Shown here piece after piece: positions 42,001 to 52,400 of a stretch of 64,000 nucleotides of DNA. The position numbers were made by a program, and so were the translations under genes. The notes under the pieces were generated by a model. It was given only the letters and a program-made list of their open reading frames with translations. It had not been told where the DNA came from and searched no databases. Source of the DNA: Limnomonas spitsbergensis (lineage: Eukaryota; Chlorophyta; Chlorophyceae; Chlamydomonadales); assembly GCA_037349105.1 (NCBI GenBank), contig JAYJMM010000090.1, forward strand, positions 1,104,001 to 1,168,000. Reading direction: 5' to 3'. Each line of letters begins with the position of its first letter. The stretch's first letter is position 1.

Positions 42001-45000
42001 CCCTGAACCACATCCACCCACCTGGTCGCAATTGGCTTTCCAGCCTGGTGGATGACTTCCCTTAAACCTTCAACAAACCCTTAACCAAACCCTAACTCCA
42101 TACCCCCCCCCTGAACAAACCCTGAAATTCTGCAACCTGCCCACCCATCATGACGCAATCAGCTTTCTCGCCAGGTCGATGACTGCCCTTAACCCTTGAC
42201 CCTAAACCCAGCCCTTGACCCTGAAGCAAAACCCAACTCCTCAACCCAACCCTCAAACCCTGCACCCCATCCACCCACCTGGTCGCAATGGGCTCCCCTG
42301 CCAGGTTGACCACTGCCTCAACCCTCAACCTCAAACCCTGCACCCCATCCACCCACCTTGTTGCAATGGGATCTCCAGCCACGTTGATGACTGACCTAAA
42401 CCCTTAACCCCAAACCCTGCACCCCATCCGCCCACCTGGTCGCAATGGGCTCTCCTGCCAGGTTGACCACTGCCGTTGTACCCGACACGGCCTTGGCCCA
42501 GTCCGCAACGCCCACAAACTCCACGTTGGGGTATGGCAGCGTGGACTTTGCTCTGTTGACATCACGAGTCAGCACCTTGACCCTGTCCACATCACACATC
42601 ACAGACATGACTCAGCATCATACAGCTGAGTCCGCAACGCCCACAAACTCCACGTTGGGGTATGGCAGCGTGGACTTTGCTCTGTTGACATCACGAGTCA
42701 GCACCTTGACCCTGTCCACATCACACATCACACACATGACTCAGCATCATACAGCTGAGTCCGCAACGCCCACAAACTCAACGTTGGGGTATGGCAGCGT
42801 GGACTTTGCTCTGTTGACATCACGAGTCAGCACCCTGACCCTGTCCACATCACACATCACACACATGACTCAGCATCATACAGCTGAGTCAGCATACGAA
42901 TGAACTAACATAACACAGTTGATTCAGTGACACAAGCTGAGTCAGCGTCACACAATCACGTCAGCATCGCATAATTGAGTTGGCGTCACACAATTGAGTC
43001 GATTCACACACTTGAGTCAACAGCACACAGCTGAATCAGCATCACACATCCCCATGGTCCCCATTGGGCCATCTGCGGCCGTGGGGCAGCCTAATTAAGA
43101 TTGACTTGAAGCCCAGAAATGAAACACTGAATTCAGGGTTCAGGGTTCGGGGTTCAGGGTTCAGGGTTAACCAACCGCACCTGTAGCAAGGATGATAGTT
43201 CAGATTCTGGGTTCACCGATTCAAAGCTGAGCTTTCAATTGTGGCCGCACCTGTGGCCTTGGGCTGCCAGCTTCGAGGTTAGCTTAGATCCGACGAATCC
43301 AGTAGCACCTGCGTTTCCACAACCGGCGTCATTTCAGCTTACTGCAGCTACAATTCAGCTTCATGTCAGGTATCTATCAGGCAAAATTCAACTACTACAC
43401 ATACAGCCGCAGGGGGCTGGTGCAGCGTGCCCTGGGCAGTGCTTGGGCCACTAGCCGCAGGCCAGTCAAGATTTGGTTCCGATTGGCACAGTGGTGGCCA
43501 ACCGGCCACCAATCGATCAGCCGGCCGCGAACCGGCCACCGTCCAGCCGGCCAGCCAACTAACGGGCCGGCCAACAACCGGCAACCTCCCAAAGGGCGTC
43601 CAGTGCGCGACGATACGGCTGATCACACAACAGTGACTTGAATCGGCACATGCATCAGCTTTGCATGGCAGCTGCACAGCTCCTGCGATTCCAGTGCGGT
43701 GCAATTATGACTTACTTCAAAAAGTTCTGCTAAGAATTACGGGCCATAGCTTGGGGAAGCACCGGTAGCTGAATTCGCTTCGAAATTGCGGTGGATGAAA
43801 CCAAGCTACGCAACTCGGTCACTGCATGGACAGTGGCATGGCACCAACAGCATGGACTGACTGCATGAACAGACAGCGTGGCACCAACTGTGTGGACTGA
43901 CTGCATGGACTGACTGCATGAACCGACTGCATGGACTTATTGTATGGACCGAATTCATGGACTGACTGCATGGACAGACTGCATTGACTCACTGCATGGA
44001 CCGGCTGCATGGACTGACTGCATGGACCGACTGCATGGCCCAACTGCATGGCCCAACTGCATGACCCGACTGCATGGCCCAACTGAATGGACTGACTGCA
44101 TGGCCCGACTGCATGGCCCGTCTGCATGAAAGTGGTGCATGGACCAAAGGCATGGCACCATCGACATGGACCGACTGCATGGTCCGACTGCATGGCACTT
44201 ACTGCATGGACCGAATGCATGGCACCAACTGCATAGACCGACCGCATTGACTGACTGCATAAATCAACAGCATGGACCGATAGCATGGACTGAAGGTTTC
44301 ATGGCGCAGCTCAATTCTTACACCCCCAAAGAAACATGATTTTTAATAATTATGATTAAGGATGAATTTTAGGGGATGCTGGACAACAAGTGTGCCTAGC
44401 AAAAAAGTGGCTGATCGTTGAAGAGAACCCAAACGAGTCCAAAGATCCCCGGGGCCTTTTCTTCTTCTCAAGCTTTGGGTGAGGTGCAGGTGACCAGTCC
44501 TGTGGTGTGTTCCTGTTTGATGCTATCCCATTACCCTTGAGCGCGCACAGACCTCTCTGACTATGGCTTCAGGGATCTGCACCTTAATTCTCGCCACACA
44601 GCCTTTATTTGTTTATGTAGTCCCTGCCAGGGAGGATCCTGCACGGGTGGCTCTCTTAATCCCGGCCTCAGAGACTAATATAGGGTTCTGTCAATCTGTC
44701 CTGAATCCTCGCTTCAGGGCATAGTGTTTATCAAGGTAGGGTTCTGCACGGGTGGCGTACATAATCCTATTCTTAATTTAGTTGATTAAGGTACACCTTA
44801 AAATGCTACCCGTCCAGTCTCGAGCTCACACAGGCCCCCCAGATACGATCTATAGGGTACCTACCGTCCGCTGTGAAACCTGGCATCAGATGTCACGAGA
44901 GATAGTGAGGGACCCTGAAACACTCAACCCTCAAGGCGTACTATTCATTTATTTGGGGTTGCTTTAGATGTTACCCCCCCGCTTTTGAGCGCACACAGAC

Positions 45001-46171
45001 CTGCCAGATATCAGGAGGGGTAGTGCGGGACCCAGACAACCCACACGCCTGCTGGTGGGGTTGAGTGCAAAGGGACCACACCCTGGCAGCACAACAGTGC
45101 ATGATACGGCACAGGTTCTTCTGGACTACAAAGAAAGTAAGCTACGTACCGTGGGAGGCTTGAGAGTTCAGGAAACAGCGCAGACTGGGCCGAAGCCACA
45201 CCCGCGCCGTTACTGCTGGACTCCTATACTAAGGCTGCATAACACAGCACAGGATGCGCCAGATTAAGAGACCATGGACCCAGCAGCCCTTGCTAAGATG
45301 AAGGTTCTGAGAAGTGCCAATGAAACATCTGGTCACTGGTAGTAAACAGAGCTTATCCCCCACGTTCCACATGCATGCTGGCTGTGTGCCACGTATTTGA
45401 GGCATGCCAGGTAGCATTTGCTCGTCTATGCTCAGCTGCCGACGAGGGCCACATGCACCCCCGGGCTGTTCTTTTGTTTTGTATAAGCGTCTCAGGTGAG
45501 GGTTGGGCGGCTGGCCCCCACTTTAAAAAGACCAAGCAAATAAAAGGTAGCTATTGTCTATGTCTACTAGGCTCCCTGCCCGCTGGCTGTACGTTATCCT
45601 TCATGCATGCTGCCATTTCAACATCTGCCCCTCTGCTTCACATGGAATGCTGACCGTTTGATTTCTGGTTTCGGTAAGCAACAGAAAATTGGGCGGGATG
45701 TGTTCAATCTCCTGCCCAAACCTCAGGCTGCTAGATGCTGCCACATCAGCCTCTGCCCATGCCATGATTGTGGGCATGGAATGCTGGCCATTCGTTTCAT
45801 GGCATCCCTGGGCAACGAATCGGGCCGCTGGTGATGTGTATTTATGCCTAAGTTCAGGCTGCTACGTGCTGCCCTGCGCGTTGCACGATACCTGTGATGG
45901 CGATGGTCATCCTGTCACCGGCAGCGGCTTGGCAGACCGTCGCATTCGAAGAGCGCCTCGCCGATCGCCGCCCGTGGAACAAGGAGGCCGGCGTGGATGA
46001 CTTCATGCGGCAGGACGAAGCTGGAGCAGAGCTTGCACATGTCACGAACGGCGATTGGCAAGCAATCTTGATGCTGGGGTGTGAGGCTGTGGCTCGGACT
46101 GGAACTGGGCAGCCCCTGAAAGCTGGAGCATGGACGGCGCAAGATCTGCGCACCAAATTGCTGCTTTCCAT
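36084..46171 (-). CDS. GC1: SulA/YfcH-type NAD-dependent epimerase, plastid (GC1-like)
   Basis: Ten minus-strand exons join with perfect phase agreement: 45892-46171, 43251-43308, 42436-42582, 41335-41398, 40982-41045, 40118-40191, 38766-38901, 38163-38321, 37491-37588 and 36084-36164; 386 residues. Residues 1-87 are a Ser/Arg/Ala/Cys-rich plastid transit peptide. [16 protein letters not shown] is the Rossmann start with G-x-x-G-x-x-G. Then come [13 protein letters not shown], the [12 protein letters not shown] strand with SDR-type Ser, [33 protein letters not shown], and the family's C-terminal [13 protein letters not shown] and [15 protein letters not shown]. These mark the extended-SDR family of E. 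coli YfcH, human SDR39U1 and Arabidopsis GC1/SulA. GC1 is reported to affect plastid division; the substrate is not known. The shortest exon is 58 bases and the introns total nearly 9 kb. Confidence 0.92.
36305..36430. mobile_element. GGCGCCC/CAGAGGTGTAAC family end in SulA intron 9
   Basis: ATCACGTTACACCTCTGGGC followed by GGGCGCCCAACTGTACAG and AGAAAATAATAAACTAAAAG is the reverse complement of the end at 34955-35080. The two copies bracket the last SulA exon. This is either two insertions or one composite element around the gene's 3' end. Confidence 0.7.
36613..37420. repeat. 14-bp tandem array CCCCCTGGTTGTCA, about 57 copies
   Basis: An exceptionally uniform 14-base array fills SulA intron 9. 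Only a few variants (TGATTGTCA, TGGTTGCCA) occur, so it is either young or homogenised. The 439-codon plus-strand ORF over it is an artefact. Confidence 0.97.
37930..38140. mobile_element. MITE of the TTGCCTTCCCTC family
   Basis: GTACCGTATATTTAAATTGC then CTTCCCTCCGG at the left is mirrored by CATGAGGGAAGGCAATTCGA at the right. The element lies between SulA exons 9 and 8 and includes TTAATTAAATGC. No coding content. Confidence 0.72.
38330..38765 (-). repeat. Copies of SulA exon 8 interior and exon 7 donor
   Basis: Bases 38365-38415 copy part of exon 8 (AATCAATGACCAGGTCCACC, GGTCGTCACAGTGAATCCAA). Nearer exon 7 are four decayed copies of its donor edge (real: CATACCTGCAAACAGCTCGA at 38761-38780) near 38500, 38570, 38652 and 38703, each with GCAAACAGCTC or close to it. 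TTAGGGTTnAGG filler separates them. Confidence 0.8.
38950..40117 (-). repeat. About 30-bp array seeded by the SulA exon 6 donor
   Basis: The donor of exon 6 reads on plus as CAGGTCCCACACATAC|CTTGC (40103-40122). The array consists of dozens of CAGGTTCCACACATACC units, the same 17 bases up to the splice site, joined to CCTAAACCCTA filler. Units close to the exon also carry TTCACCCCGAACC. Farther units drift to GGTATCACACATACCCC (39370-39580). Confidence 0.88.
40255..40880. repeat. 75-76-bp tandem array, about 7 copies
   Basis: The unit includes GATAACCTTAGATGAACCCT, GGATAAACCCTCC, GGAGCCCTGGGGCCAGCGAA and ACCCTGAGGCCT. It lies in SulA intron 5. Repeat ORFs on the minus strand ([14 protein letters not shown]) are artefacts. 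Confidence 0.93.
41404..41580. repeat. GCATGGTGCATGGAGCAT low-complexity tract
   Basis: Degenerate 7-12 base units of GCATGGTGCATGG follow the acceptor of SulA exon 4 (GTCCACCTGCATGGTGCATGG). The acceptor itself contains CCATGCAG, so the tract may have grown from it. Confidence 0.75.
41926..42475 (-). repeat. Six copies of the SulA exon 3 donor end
   Basis: The functional exon 3 end (plus strand CCACCTGGTCGCAATGGGCT, CCTGCCAGGTTGACCACTGC at 42432-42475; encoding [12 protein letters not shown]) is preceded by copies starting near 41928, 42016, 42141, 42276 and 42350. Most keep a GTGGGTGG donor and the Gly-Glu-Pro-Ile codons. Spacing is 75-135 bases, filled with CCCTAAACCC/CCCTTAACC motifs. 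Confidence 0.88.
42501..42890 (-). repeat. 129-bp triplication of the SulA exon 3 start
   Basis: Three copies at exact 129-base spacing (GTCCGCAACGCC at 42501, 42630 and 42759) contain the acceptor, the codons for [20 protein letters not shown] and the following VGVAD. Only the copy at 42436-42582 continues into the rest of exon 3. The two upstream copies run into an in-frame TGA after GVADSAV. The copies are nearly identical, so the event is recent. Confidence 0.92.
43330..43645. mobile_element. CAGCTACATGTCAGCTAC repeat family, copy d, with CCGGCCACC tract
   Basis: GCTACAATTCAGCTTCATGTCAGG, GGTGCAGCGTGCCCTGG, GGTTCCGATTGG and a CCGGCCACCAACCGG-type tandem stretch place this copy in SulA intron 1. 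It abuts the acceptor side of exon 2. Confidence 0.5.
43820..44295. repeat. 12-bp array GACTGCATGGAC
   Basis: Degenerate 12-base units with Cys/Met/Gln/Ser repeat ORFs on both strands lie in SulA intron 1. The rest of the intron (44300-45890) holds diverged direct duplications around GAGCGCACACAGACCT (near 44548 and 44989) and no supported gene. Confidence 0.9.
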
Positions 46172-46435
46172 GACTGATATGTAATGGCCCCGAGGTTCGG
46201 TGATCGTTTGTGTAATAATAACTTGTGGCTGTGACACGTGGCCAGTCCGACCTTCCGAGGCGGTGCTTGTTCTTGGCCTCTTCATAAAGTAACAGAAAAC
46301 CGCCGACGCCGGACCGTTTAAAAAAACATTTTAATCCATTGACTGATTTAGAGCGCGCGATGGGACTGGACTGGAAGGACGCAGTGATAGAGTTTCGAAA
46401 ATCTTGGAGCCGTGGCCCTCACGGTTAACACACAC
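46172..46435. promoter_or_regulatory. Shared divergent promoter region, SulA/GC1 (-) and CDK7 (+)
   Basis: The proposed start codons lie 264 bases apart and face away from each other. A short AT-rich stretch (TTTAAAAAAACATTTTAATC, 46317-46336) lies in the middle. If the SulA protein starts at the in-frame upstream ATG (46285) instead, the gap is 150 bases. Confidence 0.55.
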
Positions 46436-49400
46436 ATGCAAGACTACGAGAAGGTGGAATAGCGAGGGCGTCCGAATCATCTCTTCCTCCCCTACCGCTT
46501 GCTTGCTCTCAATTGTCGAGTTTGCAATGTATTGCATTCCGCATGACAGTGCTTGTCTTGCAAGCGCTGAAGTCAATTGCCCACCCTTCAGGGACAGCTA
46601 ATCGGCCACGGCGTGCATGGCCGCGTGTACAGAGCGGTGCACAAGGCCACGCGCGATGTCGTGGCCTTGAAGAAGGTCATTGCAGTGGGCAGCTTGTCAG
46701 GGGTGTCTACCGCAGCCCTACGAGAGATCTCCGTCCTCCAGGAGTTCGATGCACCCTGCCTCATCCGCCTGCGCGACGGTAAGCACACGATTGGGAGCTG
46801 CAATGCGTCCGGTATGGTCATTGTATAAAAATATCAGACCTTGCAATTCAAAACTTGCCGGAAGATGAAATCACCACCCAGGTCGCATGGCGCCCAGTGA
46901 AGGGTGACCCCAACAGCACCAAAAGGGTGCTGGGTGTCCCCAGCAGAGGGGGATGGCCATCTCTGACAGCTCTCCCCCAACAGCTACCAGTGCTTTGAAG
47001 GCCCATGCGTATTTTCTTGTGCCCTGACCGCCCCACCTCTAAAAAAACAAATTGCCCTAAAGCGGGCGAAAAAGGATGGCTGAGTCAACTCCAGAAACAG
47101 GGAGTTGCCCAGAGCTCACCAAAACAGTGAAATTCCTATTCACCCCCCCCACACACAAATCCTCAGTTGCTCACAAAGAAGGGTGTGTGTATATGAGCCA
47201 TTCGCAGCTGCCTCTTGCCCCTCTCCTGCGCCGGACCACCTTAGGGGCCGCCGAGCGGCCTCCATAGTGCGAACTTGGCCCAGAGCAAACTTGGACCACC
47301 CCTTTGCCGCACCACGGCTGGTGATGGAATCAGAGGGGTCTGCTGTCCCAATCCTCCACTGGATTCTACAGCCGTCATGTACAGTGTTTCCTTTTTCGTG
47401 ATTCAGCTACCTGTCAGCGACACTTACGCCGGAGGCCCCAGTTGTGGCCAGCAGTGCTGTTTGGGCCGCCGGCCGAAGGCCGGCCAAGGTTTGGTCCCGA
47501 TCGGGTCTAAGCCTCTAAGGCGGCCGCTGTGTGGCCCGCTGAAAATGGCTTTTTAGCCGGAAAATTAAACATTGGTCGCGTAGCTGAATTGTGGCCGACA
47601 TGCGCTGAAAGAAAGCCTCGCCCCCCTCCCTATCACCGAGTGATCACTTCTACGGAGTCTGCCCCTCCCCACCAAACGTCCTCTTCCGTCCCAATTCGCT
47701 CCGCCGGGCCCTTACGAAAAGGCTGTCGTGTATGCGCTGTAGCAACAGCAATGACCAGAGGGATACCTGCTTGGTCGTTCCATCTTATGAGCCAGTAGCC
47801 CGGCAGCCCGCCAGCCACTCCCTCTCAATGTTTTCTTTATGGCACCTCGGAGACAATTTAGCCACACTGCATCCAATGGAGTTGGGGGCCTGGTGCAGCA
47901 AGCCCTGCTGCTTAGGCCGCCAGCCGTACCGGCCGGTCACTTAACCCTGAGCACTGGTGGCTGCGCACTAAACCCTGAGCACTGGTGGCTGCGCACGAAA
48001 CCCTCAATTCTGGTGACATAATGAGGGCTGGTTTTGGCGTAGAGAAGTGATTCACAAGGTCAGGCCTGAGTATATCTCGTACCGAAAAGTGGTATCAAAT
48101 AACAATTATATCTCTTTGCGGACCGCAGTCCCGAAAATCTTGCAAAAAACCCTGGGATGGGTGAGGCCTAAGCAAACAGCACGGACCCGGCCGAAGCAAC
48201 ATCTGCGCCGATGCCATCACATCATACTCTGTGTTGCAGCATCAGACCTCTCGGCTACAATCCGTGGCTGAATCGTGGCTGAAGAACCCTGAAGTAAAAA
48301 CAGGAACCCTTCCAGCTGTTTCCTCCCCCCCACACAGCTCTTTCAGTGTTCCCTCACAAGCAGTCGCTGGTGCTGGTGCACCAGATCCCCTAGGCTACAA
48401 GCCGTGATGCAGCTGAATTGTAGCTGGAGCATTGTCAAGTAAACCAAGCTGCCCTCGCTGCCCCCACCCGTTGTCCCCCCGCTGCGCCCCCTCCTCCCCC
48501 CTTCAGTGTTCCCTCACAAGCAGTCGCTGGTAATGGCACTGAACCTCATGGTGACCAACGTCAATATCTCCCTCCAGGGTTCAGGGTTTGGCTATTCAAC
48601 TGTGGGTTTAGGGTTTTAAATTAAACCCGTTGTCCCCCGCTGCGTCCCCAACCCGCCCTTTCAGTGTGCCCTAACAAGCAGTAGCTGGTGCTGATGCTGG
48701 ACCTCATGGTGACCGACTTCGATATTATGGTGCAAGGTTAAGGGTTTGGCTGAAGCCTTGTAAAGCCGTTGCCCCACCATTGCCCCATCCTACTCTATTC
48801 AGTGCTCCCTCACAAGCAGTCGCTAGTGCTGGTGCTGGACCTGATGGTGACCGACGTTGATATTATGGTCCAAGGTTAAGGGTTTGGCTGAAGCCTTGTT
48901 AAGTGACCCCCCGTTGTCCACCTCCTGCCTTTTCAGTGTTCCCTCACAAGCAGTCGCTGGTGCTGGTGCTGGACCTCATGGTGACGGACGTCGACATTGT
49001 GGTCAGGGACTTCGATGTCGAGCTCTCCCCCGCAACTATCAAGGCCTACATGCAGTCGTTGCTTCAGGCGCTGGCGCTGCTGCACGGGAGGGGCATCTTG
49101 CACCGGTGAGCCCTGGGGACAATTTAATTCTTTTAACAAGGGGGGGCTGGGGCTGGTAGAATTACAGGAGGGGCATCTTGCATCGGTGAGCCTTGGGGGC
49201 GATTCAATCCTCTTTAGGGGGGGGAGATTGGAGGTTTAACAGGGGGTAGCTCTGAAAATGTTGATTTTTACCCTCTTAGCGGAGAGGGATGACCCGTGAT
49301 ATTACAGGGTGGGAACGGGTGATTTAACCCTCTTAAGGGGGGCTGGTTTTGAAAAGGGTGATTTTACCCTTAAAATGGGTCATTGTTTTAGGTTCAGCCA

Positions 49401-52400
49401 TTTGTACATCCTGCTACTCCTTTTATCGCCTCCCCTCTCGCCCCTTTCTTAGGGATTTCAAGCCAGACAACCTCCTGCTGTCCACCAATGGGGGACGTGA
49501 AGTCACACGTCATGGCTGGCTGTTGCTTATATTGCCCCCCCCACTCGCCCCTTTGCCCGTTTCTTAGGGATGTCAAGCCAAACAACCTCTTGCAGTCAGT
49601 CACTGGGTGATGTTTAGTGACACATCATGTCCGGCTACTGCTTATATTGCCTCCCCCCCTCGCCCCTTTCTTAGTGATGTCAAGCCAAACAACCTCTCCT
49701 CCCCCCTCGCCCCTTCCTTAGTGATGTCAAGCCAAACAACCTCTCCTCCCCCCTCGCCCCTCCTTCCTTAGTGATGTCAAGCCAAACAACCTCTTGCTGT
49801 CAGCCACTGGGGAGGCCAAGCCACACGTCATGTCCGGCTACTGCTTATATCGCCTCCCCCCTCGCCCCCTTCTTAGTGATGTCAAGCCACACGTCATGTC
49901 CTGCTGTTGCTTATATAGTTATATTGCCTCCCCCCCTCGCCCCTTTCTTAGGGATGTCAAGCCAAACAACCTCCTGCTGTCAGCCACTGGGGAGGCCAAG
50001 CTTGCAGACTTTGGCCTTGCCAGGATTGTCACCAGCCCCGTCTCCAGGTATGAACACCCGTGTGGAGGTATGGAAAGGCAGGTATGAAAACCCAGGTTGA
50101 TATATGGAAATGAAGGTATGAACACCCGGGTTGAGGTATGGAAATGAAGGTATGAACACCCGGGTTGAGGTATGGAAAGGCAGGTATGAACCCAGGTTGA
50201 GGTGTGGAAAGACAGGTATGAACACCTGGGTTGAGGTATGGAAATGCAGGTATGAACGCCCGGGTTGAGGTATGGAAAGGCAGGAATGAACACCCATGTT
50301 GAGGTATGGAAATGCAGGTATGAACAACCGGGTTGAGGTATGAAAAGGCAGGGTACAGGATCCTCCCTTGAACCCTGCTGACTGACCTAGGAGCCGGTGG
50401 TCTAAACCCCGAACCCTGCTGGCTGGCCAAGGAGATCGGTGGTCTAAACCCTGAACCTTGGACCCTGAACCCTGTTGGTCTTGACTGTGAACCCTGAACC
50501 TTGGACCCTGAACCCTGTTGGTCTTGACTCTGAACCCTGAACCTTGAACTCTGGGCCCTGCTGACTGACAAAGGTGACCGGAGGTCTCAACCCTTAACCC
50601 TGGACCCTGAACCCTGCAGGCTGGCCAAGAAGATTGGTGGTCTAAACCCCTAACCTTGAACTTTGAACCCTGTTGGTCTTGACTCTGCACCTTGAACTCT
50701 GGGCCCTGCTGACTAATAAAGGCGATCAGAGGTCTGAACCCTGAACCCTGCAGGCTGAACCTTGAACCTTGAACCCTGAACCCTGCAGGCTGACGAAGGA
50801 GATTGGTGGCCGCAGCTACCGTGCGCCCGAGCTGTTGTTCGGGGCGGTGCAGTACACGAGCGCGGTGGACATCTGGGGGGCTGGTTGCGTGCTGGCAGAA
50901 ATGATCTTGCGCAAGGTGTGAGGCGGGCCTGGTTGCGTGCCGGCAGAAATGATTTTGTGCGAGATGAGTAGGGCTGGCTCCTCATCCCCTCTCCATCTTC
51001 ACCTTCCGCCCTGCACCCGCGTCCCTCTCCCACACCCACCCTCTGCGTCCCTCCCTCCTTTTCACAGCCCTCACCCCCATCCCGCACCCTCACCTTCCCC
51101 ACCCTAAACCCTCACCTCCATCCCTTACCCTCACCTTCCTCACCCTAAACCCTCATTTTCTCCCCCATCTCTCACCTTAAACCCTCACCCCCATCCTTCA
51201 CCATAACCCTCACCCCATCCCCCCCCCTCACCTTCCTCACCCCCCCCCCCCCCCCCCCCCCCATCACCGCTATCTCTCACCCTCACCTCCCTCACCCTAA
51301 ACCCTCACCCTCACCTTCCTCACCCTACCCTACCTCCCCCCATCCCTCACCCTCACCTCCCTCACCCTAAACCCACACCCCCATCCCTTACCCTCACCTC
51401 CCTCACCCTGAACCTTCACCCCCATCCCTCACCCTCACCTTCTTCACCCTTAACCCTCACCCCTATCCCTCATATCCCTCACCCTAAACCCTCACCCGCT
51501 CCCCAATTCCTCACCCTCACCTTCCTCACCCTAAACCCTCGCCCTCCGCACTCTAAATGACCCCCCTCCCTTCAGGTCTGGCTGGCGGGAAACAGCGACA
51601 TGAATCAGCTAGAGCTGATCTTCAAGGCCCTTGGACCGCCCACTCTGCAATCCTGGCCTGAGGCAGTCCACTTGCCCAACTTCATCCCTTGGACCGATAT
51701 TGCAGCCCAACCGCTCAGGTAGGGATTTGCAGTGCTGGCCTGAGGCTGTCCACTTGTCCAACTTCATGCCTTGGACTTCGCTCATGGCATAGAAAGCCTC
51801 AACTCCGAAACCCAATTCCTCAGGTCCCAATTCCCAACGGGCACATCTCCACTGGAGCTGGACCTCTTGTCCCGGCTGGTCTGTCTCAACCCCGCACATC
51901 GCATCTCAGCTGAGGAGGCGCTGCAGCACGAGTACTTCACGTCAGAGCCGCTGCCTGCTGGGGAGGCAGAGCGGTACAAACCCCGTCACAAGGAGCAAGT
52001 GCAGGTAAGCAGGGGGCAGGGAGGGAGGGAGGGAGAGACAGGGCGGGAGAGGAAGTTAAGCAGTGCAAACCTCTTCACAAGGATCAAATGCAGGTAAGCA
52101 GGGGGGGAGGGTGGGAGAGAAAGAAAGAGGCTCAGGGGAGGCACGGATACTTGTGTGCAGGGAGGGAGGCTGAGGAAGTAAAGCAAACCCTGTCCCAAGG
52201 AGCAAGTTGGCGCAGTACAGAGGGAAGGACAGTAAAAAGTTGTATCTCAACCCTATTTCCTGTCACCCCTGTGTTCTTGCTCACCCTAATCCCTCCCGAC
52301 ACCCTTGTGTTCTCGCAGGCCCCTGAGATACCCCTCGGCCGCATGCTGCTGCCATCACTTCACCGCAATGGCTCCCTCGCCAATCGCGGCGCGTCCGAGG

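Noticed and set aside
42445..42903. 152-codon plus-strand ORF with [20 protein letters not shown] repeats
   Set aside because: Antisense shadow of the triplicated SulA exon; the period of 129 is a multiple of three.
46577..46828. Kinase start at an alternative upstream codon directly before LQGQLIGHG
   Set aside because: A proper AG acceptor lies just before GGA CAG, and a phase-0 first exon (MQDYEK at 46436) gives the normal kinase N-terminus.
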